A stretch of DNA of 64,000 bases from NCBI RefSeq assembly GCF_050632385.1, contig NZ_CP192599.1, forward strand, positions 3,534,001 to 3,598,000. Reading direction: 5' to 3'. Within the stretch, counting starts at the first letter, position 1; each line of letters starts with the position of its first letter. The notes below the pieces were generated by a model. The model did no database searches and was not told the DNA's origin. It worked only from the letters and a program-made list of their open reading frames with translations. The DNA is from Humitalea sp050632385 (GTDB lineage: Bacteria > Pseudomonadota > Alphaproteobacteria > Acetobacterales > Acetobacteraceae). Positions 58,153 through 64,000 of the stretch are shown one piece after another. A program made the translations under genes and the position numbers.

Positions 58153-60215
58153 GGCGCGAGATCCACGACAAGATTGCCCACGTCATCGACCTGGCCGCGG
58201 TCGCCGGCGGCGAGCAGGATCGTCGCATCGAGCTGTTCGAGCACCATGGGCCCCAGCACGACCTCACCGACACGCAATGTCTCGCGACGCAGCACCGGCG
58301 TTTCCGTCCAGTCCATCGCCTCGAACAGCACGGCGCGGGAGGCGGTTGTCGCCACAATGGGGGAACGCGCGGTGGCCGATGCTGCCGGCGGCAGATCATT
58401 GGTTGCCACGGCATCAAACCGCAAGTTTACCACCTCGACCGGCGCCAGGGGATCCTGGAAGCCGTAGCTGCGTTCATGCATTGCGCAAAAGGCCTGGTGC
58501 AGCGCCAATTGATCGAGCGGCCTGGCCGGCCAGTCCGTGATCGGCAAGGTCAGCTCAAAATTCTGCCCGACGTAGCGCAGGTCGCAGCCGGCCTGCAGGC
58601 GCCGGCGGCCCGGCGCGACCCCCTCGGCCAGAAACCAGGCATCGGTACGGCGCGCCAGCGCGGCGAGTCCTTCGGCCAGTGCCACGGTCGACTCGGCACG
58701 CAGGGGCAGCAGGACGGATTGTACGAAGTCTTCGCGCTGCTCCGCCCCCAGAAGACCCTCCGCGCAGAGCAGCCCGGGCGAATGCGGCACCACCATCCGC
58801 CGGATGCCCAGACTGCGCGCCACCTCCGCCGCATGCAGCGGGCCCGCGCCGCCGAAGGGCACCAGGTCGAACTGGCGCGGATCATGGCCACGTTCCACCG
58901 AGATACGTCGGATCGCGCGCACCATGTTGGAATTCACGATGCGGATCACGCCAAGCGCGGTCGCTTCGGATGTCAGGCCAAGCCTGGCCGCCAGGGTCGC
59001 GATCACCCGCTGCGCCGCCGCGACATCCAGCCGCACGCCGCCATCCGCGAGTGATGGTGAAAGCCGCCCCAGGACCAGATTGGCATCGCTGACCGTCGGC
59101 AGCGTGCCGCCGCGGCCGTAGCAGGCGGGGCCGGGCCGCGCGCCCGCGCTCTGCGGCCCGACCTTAAGCAGCCCGTCGCGGTCGATCCAGGCGATGGACC
59201 CGCCCCCCGCGCCGACCGCGGTGATGTCCAGCGCCGGCAGGCGCACGGGATAGCCCTCGACCTCCCGGCTGGCGTGCAGCCCGGGCGTGCGGTCGCGCAC
59301 CAGGCTCACGTCGGCGCTGGTACCGCCCATGTCGAGGGTGATGAGATCGGGGTGCCGCGCGCCGACCGCACGGATGGCGCCGACAACGCCAGCGGCGGGG
59401 CCGGACAGGGCCGTGCGCACCGGCAATTGGATCGCCCGGTCCAGCGACATCAGGCCGCCGCTTGACTGGTTGATGCCGATGGCGGCGCCCGGTGCGGTCT
59501 GTGCCATGCCCGCCGCGAGGTCCCGCAGGTAGCCGGCCATCACCGGCTGGACATAGGCGTTGATGACGGTGGTCGAAAACCTTTCGTATTCGCGGAACTC
59601 GGGGTGAACCTCGGACGACAGGCTGATTGGCAGATCGGGCAGGGCAGCGTGCAGCGCATCGCGCAGGGCGGCTTCATGGGCCGGATTGCGGAAGGCGAAG
59701 AGGAAGCAGACGGCGCAAGCCTCCACATCCGCCTGGCGCACCGCCTCTACGACCGCCGCGATAGCCGCCGGGTCCGGCGCGCGGCGGACGGAGCCATCGG
59801 CGGTGATCCGTTCACCCAGTTCCAGCCGCCGCTCACGCGGCACCAGCGGGGGCGGCGGGTCGATATACAGGTCGAACATATGCGGCCGCACCTGGCGGCC
59901 GATTTCCAGCACGTCGCGGAACCCCTCCGTGGTCACCAGCGCGAGCCGCGCGCCGCTGCCCTGGATCAGCGCGTTCGTCGCGACGGTGGTGCCATGCGCG
60001 ATGCGGCCGACGGTTTCCGCCGGGATGCCGGCCAGCGCCAGCAGATGGTGCAACCCCTCCACCATCGCGCTCGCCGGGCGGCCGGGGGTCGAGGGGATCT
60101 TGGCCACATGGCGTTCGCCGCTGCCGGCATGGACCGCGACGATATCGGTGAATGTGCCACCGACGTCGATGCCGACGACCCAGCCGCCGCGCGGCAGCGA
60201 TGTGGAAGGGCTCAG
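58149..60215 (-). CDS. hyuA: hydantoinase/oxoprolinase family protein A subunit
   Basis: 688-residue ATP-binding subunit. The actin-like nucleotide site opens the protein (VVGIDVGGTFTDIV), and TLDMGGTSADVSLV and FGGAGPLHAAEVA follow. Typical alternatives are N-methylhydantoinase, 5-oxoprolinase and acetone carboxylase; the D-glutamate cyclase in the operon favours 5-oxoproline, by inference. No ATG, GTG or TTG fits the expected N-terminus. The best start is CTG at 60215, with GAGGAG eight bases upstream and CTGA overlap with the stop of the regulator gene. The longer open frame upstream lies within that regulator gene. Confidence 0.85.
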   Translation of the reverse strand: MSPSTSLPRGGWVVGIDVGGTFTDIVAVHAGSGERHVAKIPSTPGRPASAMVEGLHHLLALAGIPAETVGRIAHGTTVATNALIQGSGARLALVTTEGFRDVLEIGRQVRPHMFDLYIDPPPPLVPRERRLELGERITADGSVRRAPDPAAIAAVVEAVRQADVEACAVCFLFAFRNPAHEAALRDALHAALPDLPISLSSEVHPEFREYERFSTTVINAYVQPVMAGYLRDLAAGMAQTAPGAAIGINQSSGGLMSLDRAIQLPVRTALSGPAAGVVGAIRAVGARHPDLITLDMGGTSADVSLVRDRTPGLHASREVEGYPVRLPALDITAVGAGGGSIAWIDRDGLLKVGPQSAGARPGPACYGRGGTLPTVSDANLVLGRLSPSLADGGVRLDVAAAQRVIATLAARLGLTSEATALGVIRIVNSNMVRAIRRISVERGHDPRQFDLVPFGGAGPLHAAEVARSLGIRRMVVPHSPGLLCAEGLLGAEQREDFVQSVLLPLRAESTVALAEGLAALARRTDAWFLAEGVAPGRRRLQAGCDLRYVGQNFELTLPITDWPARPLDQLALHQAFCAMHERSYGFQDPLAPVEVVNLRFDAVATNDLPPAASATARSPIVATTASRAVLFEAMDWTETPVLRRETLRVGEVVLGPMVLEQLDATILLAAGDRGQVDDVGNLVVDLAP

Positions 60216-60910
60216 ACCACATACTCCTCGAAACGGATCAGGTAGTCGCGGGCGAGGCGCAGGTTCTCGCGCTTGATCTGCTCGGCGGCCACGGCGTCCC
60301 TGCGGTGCATGGCGTCCAGGGTGGCGCGGTGCAGGACAAGCCCCTGCGCCGCGCGCCCGGGCAGGAAGACCGAGCGCCGCGCCAGCACCGCGCTGCGATC
60401 GGCCAGGGCGCCAAGCAGTTCTTCCAGGTCCGGATTGGCGGCCGCCGCGATCATGCGGTTGTCCAACTGGACGATGTAGCCGACGTAGATATCGAAGGCG
60501 TGGCGTTCGATCGCCGCCTCGGCCGGTGCGCCGAACAGCGCGACGAGGTCGGCCCAATGCCCAGGCGGGGCGCGTTCGGTGGCAAGCCGGGCGCAAAGGC
60601 CCTCGACGCCTTCCCGCACCTCGTAGAGGGAGAGGATTTCGGCGCGGCCCAGGCGGGCGACCTCCGCCCCCCGATTAGGGTAGCGCTTCACGAGGTGACG
60701 CTGCGCCAGTGTGGCGAGCGCGTCGCGGATGACGGCGCGGGATGCCCCTAGCTCCGTGGCGATGTCGCGTTCCCGGATTCTGGCCCCCGGGGCGAGGATT
60801 CGGGTGACGATGCGCTGGCGCAGGATCGCCACGACCTCGGCGACCGAGCGGCGGTCCGGGGCGTCTGGTGTCCCTGGGGGGTCTTCTGGGGGCGAGAGGA
60901 GGTTGCTCAT
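60212..60910 (-). CDS. GntR family transcriptional regulator (FadR/FCD type) of the hyu operon
   Basis: 232-residue GntR regulator. The winged helix is at about residues 22-85 (VAEVVAILRQRIVTRILAPGARI in two parts, HTH region ELGASRAVIRDALATLAQ, PNRGAEVARL). The all-helical FCD domain has a probable ligand-site arginine and histidines in YEVREGVEG and LHRATLDAMHRRD. It is the first gene of the operon and overlaps hyuA. A FadR-type TGGTCAACCA site lies in its promoter. Confidence 0.87.
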   Translation of the reverse strand: MSNLLSPPEDPPGTPDAPDRRSVAEVVAILRQRIVTRILAPGARIRERDIATELGASRAVIRDALATLAQRHLVKRYPNRGAEVARLGRAEILSLYEVREGVEGLCARLATERAPPGHWADLVALFGAPAEAAIERHAFDIYVGYIVQLDNRMIAAAANPDLEELLGALADRSAVLARRSVFLPGRAAQGLVLHRATLDAMHRRDAVAAEQIKRENLRLARDYLIRFEEYVV

Positions 60911-60925
60911 GGCGTCAGCCTATTT

Positions 60926-60947
60926 TGGTTGATAAAATGGTCAACCA
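60926..60947. promoter_or_regulatory. GntR/FadR-type operator upstream of the hyu operon
   Basis: TGGTTGA (60926-60932) and TCAACCA (60941-60947) form an inverted repeat with an eight-base spacer. The right part, TGGTCAACCA (60938-60947), fits the FadR-subfamily pattern TGGT-NN-ACCA. A further half-site, GTTGATC, follows. The site lies 16-37 bases before the regulator start codon. Confidence 0.6.
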
Positions 60948-60959
60948 GTTTGTTGATCA

Positions 60960-61480
60960 GATTTGCGGAACGATTCACACCTCTTCGGGGACGCGAGCAC
61001 GCCAGCGCCGCAGAGAAAGGCGCTTCGCCTCATGCATGTGCAAAAATCCGCCTGGGCGTGACGCCAAGAGCGTGATGGCCGTGGCCAGCGGCACGCGGAC
61101 TGTGATGCTGGTCGCGGTCGTCATGCTGCCGACCCTCAGGGCATCGGGCGATATGGCGGTGAGGTCGCCGCGGCCACGCCGCGGGTCCGAGTAGGTCGCG
61201 GTGCCGCTGACACCGGCCAGCCAGGCATACGGCGTGAACTCGAAGGATCAGCCCCGGGGCCGGGCTGGTGCTCTGGGTGGCGGCCCCGGGCATTGCCGAC
61301 GGAGTCTGGGCAAAGGCCGGCGCCGAGGCCAGAAGAAGCAAGGCAGCAGCGCGCGCTGCGTGTTGAATGGTTATGGCAAGGCATCGTTCTTCAGGCGCCC
61401 GCGGCGGCGCTACCGGTCTTGGCGCGGGGCCGCGCCGACGGCACGGCCCAGTCACGAATGGCCCCGCGTGGGCCTGGCGC
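60960..61480. other. 520-base gap with possible decayed exported-protein gene
   Basis: No intact gene is convincing. On the minus strand a frame starting near 61380 reads AITIQHAARAAALLLLASAPAFAQ in outline, a good signal peptide, and continues for about 30 codons. It then appears to need a frame change near 61215 to continue as GVSGTATYSDP. This may be a frameshifted secreted protein of unknown type. A short sequence near 61067 (AGAGCGTGATGG) matches the start of the repeat at 23.2 kb over 12 bases. Confidence 0.3.
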
Positions 61481-62020
61481 TCAGTTACCCGCGCCGACCA
61501 GCGTCACCTCGATGCGGCGGTTCTGCGCCCGGCCGGCCGGCGTGTCGTTCGGCGCGACCGGATTCGCCTCACCACGACCATCGGCCGAGACGATGTTGCG
61601 CGGCACGCCACCGGCGATCAGCACATCGGCCACGGTATCCGCCCGGCGGGAGGACAGGTCGAGGTTAGAGGAAATACCCTCCAGCCGCAGTTCCGGCCCG
61701 ACCGGCGTCGTGTCGGTGTAGCCTTCGATGATGACGCGGGTATTGGTCAGCCCTTGCAAGGTCGGCACCATCTTCAGCAGCGTCTCGCGGGCGCGCGCAT
61801 CGATCCGGTATCCGCCGGAGGCGAACAGCACGCGGTCGGTCATGGTGACCTTCAGTCGCCCCTGGAGCATCTGGATGGTGGCTTCATCGGCCGTATAGCG
61901 CGCCTGCAATTGTGTGTAGGCCTGCTGCAGCTGGTCGTAGCGCTGTTCGGAAACGCAGCCGCCCAGCAGCAGGCCTGAGGCGAGCATCGGAGCGGCGATA
62001 GCTAGGAAACGGCGGTGCAT
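61481..62020 (-). CDS. OmpA family lipoprotein
   Basis: 179-residue outer-membrane lipoprotein with lipobox LLLGGC (lipid cysteine near residue 22). A short coiled-coil region follows (QRYDQLQQAYTQLQARY), then a peptidoglycan-binding OmpA C-terminal domain with VIIEGYTDTTPVG, SSRRADTVADVL and AQNRRIEVTLV. The usual GHTD is EGYTD here, but the diaminopimelate-binding Asp and Arg are kept. The ATG at 62020 has AAAGGA upstream. It lies alone, 178 bases downstream of the cytochrome gene on the same strand. Confidence 0.87.
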   Translation of the reverse strand: MHRRFLAIAAPMLASGLLLGGCVSEQRYDQLQQAYTQLQARYTADEATIQMLQGRLKVTMTDRVLFASGGYRIDARARETLLKMVPTLQGLTNTRVIIEGYTDTTPVGPELRLEGISSNLDLSSRRADTVADVLIAGGVPRNIVSADGRGEANPVAPNDTPAGRAQNRRIEVTLVGAGN

Positions 62021-62198
62021 GAGTTCGTCCTTTCTGTGGGTGATTGGTGTTGATGGCCAGGCCATCTGCGCCGAAGCGGATCGTCGGTTGCTGGGGCCGG
62101 TTCTGACAACGCGGCGCGACTGCGTCGACGCGGCGAGCGCGAAATGCTTTGTTCCTCCCTGTGCTGGCAGTGCGGACCTTCGCGGCGGCAGGGGCGCA

Positions 62199-64000
62199 TC
62201 AGCGTGGCCCCGGCGGGCGCAGGCCGCGCAGCTGCGCGAGCAGCGCGGCCGCCTCCCGATCCTGCGGGTCCAGCGCCACCGCCTCCGCGGCCAGACGTGC
62301 GGCTTCGGCGACGTTCGCCAAGTCCCGCTCTATCGTCGCCAGCGCGATCAGGCTGTCGCGATTCCGGGGCGCGCGTTCCAGCGTCTCTCGTAGGGTCGCC
62401 CTGGCCTCTGCCGTGCGGCCGAGGCCGTGCAGCGCCAGCGCCCGCGCATAGGCATAGCGCGGCTGGTCTGGCGCCAGCGCCACGGCGCGGCCAAGCGGCG
62501 CCAAGGCCGCCATAGGCTGGCCGACGCGCACCTGCGCAAGGGCGAGCGCGAACTGGGCCTCGGCACTGTCTGGATGGACTTCGGTGGCGCGGATCAGCAG
62601 CGCCAGGGCGGCGTCGTTCCGCCCGCGTCGCGCTTCGAAATCCGCCATATTGACCAGGGCCGACAGGAAGACCGGGTCGCGCGCCAGAGCGTCGCGGAAG
62701 GCGGCCTCGGCGCCGGCCATATCGCCCCGGGCGGCGAGCAGGCCCGCGATGTTCACATGCGCTTCCGGCCTTTCGGCGGCGACCCGCTCGCTGGCCAGTA
62801 ACTCGGCCCAGGCGCGGGCAAAGGCGGGCCTCGCGGCTTCGGGCATCGCTTCCAGCGGCACCGGGGCCAGGGCGCGGGCGGCCTCGATCCGCACCAGCAG
62901 CCTGGGGTCGGCCAGGAAGCGCGTGGCGTGCAGGCGGTTGCGCGGGTGCAGCCCGTCCAGCGCGCGCAGGGCCGCCGAACGGACCAGCGGCTCGGGGTCG
63001 AGCAAGGTCGCACCGATGGCCTGGGCGCTGGCCTGGCTGGGCGGGGTGGCGAGCAGCCCGATCGCCGTGGCGCGCAGGATGGCGGGGCGTGCGCGATCGG
63101 TCGCGACCGCTGCCAGCGCCATGTCGGCGCCACGCGCGCCCAATCGCCCGGCATCGATGGCCAGCGCCGGATGCGGATCGTCGCGTCGCGTCGGTCCGAA
63201 CCAGGTGGCGACCTGGCGGGCCGCCCAGCCCGGCGTCTGCCCGGTGTGGCATCCGGTACAGACATCCGGCGTGCCGATCGCGGCCGCGACATCCGGCCGC
63301 GGCACCTGGAAGGCATGATCGCGCCGCCGGTCCACGCCCATGTAGGTGGCGGCGGGCATGTGGCAGGACACGCATAGCGCGGCCTCGGTGTTCTGGGCGT
63401 GGTGATGATGCGCCGCGGTGTCAAAGCGCGCCGGCTGATGGCATTGCGCGCAGACGGCATTGCCCTCCGCCCGTAGGCGCTGACTATGCGGGTCGTGGCA
63501 ATCCGAACAGGTCACGCCCGCACGCTGCATGCGTGATTGCGCAAAGCTGCCCCATTCGAAGACCTCGCCATCGATCCGCCCATCGGCGTGATACAGACCC
63601 GGCGTCAGCAGGGCCGGGGCATGGGTGTCGAGGAAGCGTGCCCCGGGGCGCGGATCGGCCACGATCGGCCGGGCACGGGCGTGGCAGGGCGCGCAGATCT
63701 CGGTCTGCGCCGTGGTCTGACGGGGCGGGCCGCCCCAATGGGTAATGCCGCGCGCATCGCCTTCGGCAAAGCGCCAACCGCCACCGGAGGTGTCGCGCAA
63801 CACGACCTCCAGCGCCGGGTTCGGCGGGCGGGGTGTCGCACGCGCCCAGGCGACATGAGCCGCGCCCCGGCCATGGCAGGATTCGCAGCCGACGGCGATC
63901 TCGGTCCAGGTCGTGTCGTAGCGGTCGCTGGTCGCGTCATAGCCCCGCACAACACCCGTCGAATGGCATGACGCGCACATGAAATTCCAGGTCTGGTCGC
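62199..64000 (-). CDS. multihaem cytochrome c with HEAT and TPR repeats (N-terminus beyond window)
   Basis: Partial gene whose frame is open to the right edge. The visible 600 residues contain seven CxxCH haem-binding motifs in the first 240 (CASCH, CESCH, CAPCH, CSDCH, CAQCH, CVSCH, CTGCH). HEAT-like helical repeats follow (about residues 250-350), then tetratricopeptide repeats to the end. The first visible residues DQTWNFMCASCHSTG fit the family's first haem region, so little more than an export signal and perhaps one more haem should lie outside. Probably periplasmic electron transfer; the partner is unknown. Confidence 0.85.
   Translation of the reverse strand, partial: DQTWNFMCASCHSTGVVRGYDATSDRYDTTWTEIAVGCESCHGRGAAHVAWARATPRPPNPALEVVLRDTSGGGWRFAEGDARGITHWGGPPRQTTAQTEICAPCHARARPIVADPRPGARFLDTHAPALLTPGLYHADGRIDGEVFEWGSFAQSRMQRAGVTCSDCHDPHSQRLRAEGNAVCAQCHQPARFDTAAHHHHAQNTEAALCVSCHMPAATYMGVDRRRDHAFQVPRPDVAAAIGTPDVCTGCHTGQTPGWAARQVATWFGPTRRDDPHPALAIDAGRLGARGADMALAAVATDRARPAILRATAIGLLATPPSQASAQAIGATLLDPEPLVRSAALRALDGLHPRNRLHATRFLADPRLLVRIEAARALAPVPLEAMPEAARPAFARAWAELLASERVAAERPEAHVNIAGLLAARGDMAGAEAAFRDALARDPVFLSALVNMADFEARRGRNDAALALLIRATEVHPDSAEAQFALALAQVRVGQPMAALAPLGRAVALAPDQPRYAYARALALHGLGRTAEARATLRETLERAPRNRDSLIALATIERDLANVAEAARLAAEAVALDPQDREAAALLAQLRGLRPPGPR

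Noticed and set aside
60212..60596. Extended N-terminus of HyuA starting inside the regulator gene
   Set aside because: That region is coded by the GntR regulator in another frame with clear homology. The extension has no similarity to HyuA proteins.
1..64000. tRNA genes, rRNA genes and CRISPR arrays
   Set aside because: No T-loop-like motif in a cloverleaf context, no rRNA signature and no regularly spaced direct repeats were seen by eye on either strand.

Overview
The window is GC-rich DNA from an alphaproteobacterium, most likely an Acetobacteraceae member of the Roseomonas type. Three things point there: the conserved miaB-phoH-ybeY-corC order with lnt and an XRE regulator nearby, the many orphan Bug/TctC solute-binding proteins without TctA/TctB partners, and the frequent Tat-like export signals on periplasmic proteins. 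The placement is inferred from gene content; there is no rRNA in the window. I found no tRNA, rRNA or CRISPR array.

0-18 kb. Housekeeping genes miaB, phoH, ybeY and corC overlap or nearly touch. The usual next gene, lnt, appears only about 11.7 kb later, followed by the XRE regulator. The insert between them holds an N-acyl-D-amino-acid deacylase divergent from a peptide-type binding protein, a HupE/UreJ protein, a GbsR/MarR-type regulator with a palindromic operator in front of cydAB, a cluster of stem-loops, and a GntR-amidohydrolase-Ldh unit divergent from a Bug protein.

18-32 kb. A mixed region: DUF2244 divergent from nth, two Bug proteins, an esterase, a Tat-exported superoxide dismutase with an unusual gateway residue, an AspT-type antiporter, a chemoreceptor, MarC, tadA, a gamma-glutamyl hydrolase, a pseudouridine synthase and rsmD.

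32-47.6 kb. First comes a GntR-controlled operon with an ABC importer (binding protein, fused permease, ATPase) joined to a CaiB-type CoA transferase and a CitE-type CoA lyase. Next is a LacI-controlled block: two paralogous Bug proteins, a 2-keto-4-pentenoate hydratase and an ICL/PEP-mutase superfamily enzyme. Then a PadR regulator and a flavoprotein with a cysteine-pair-rich tail. Both promoters carry the same ATRCAT-N9-ATGCAT dyad, and a convergent MFS transporter follows.

47.6-50.2 kb. A region of decay: a Bug fragment and an IclR fragment facing apart, both cut at the 5' side, a phage terminase remnant, an unknown membrane protein and an internally deleted IS3-type transposase.

50.2-61 kb. 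A nine-gene minus-strand operon: GntR regulator, HyuA, HyuB, DctQ, DctM, an M19 dipeptidase homologue, an M24 peptidase, DctP and a D-glutamate-cyclase-like protein. I read it as TRAP uptake joined to processing of 5-oxoproline or D-glutamate-type compounds. The window ends with an OmpA-like lipoprotein and a multihaem cytochrome c that runs off the right edge.
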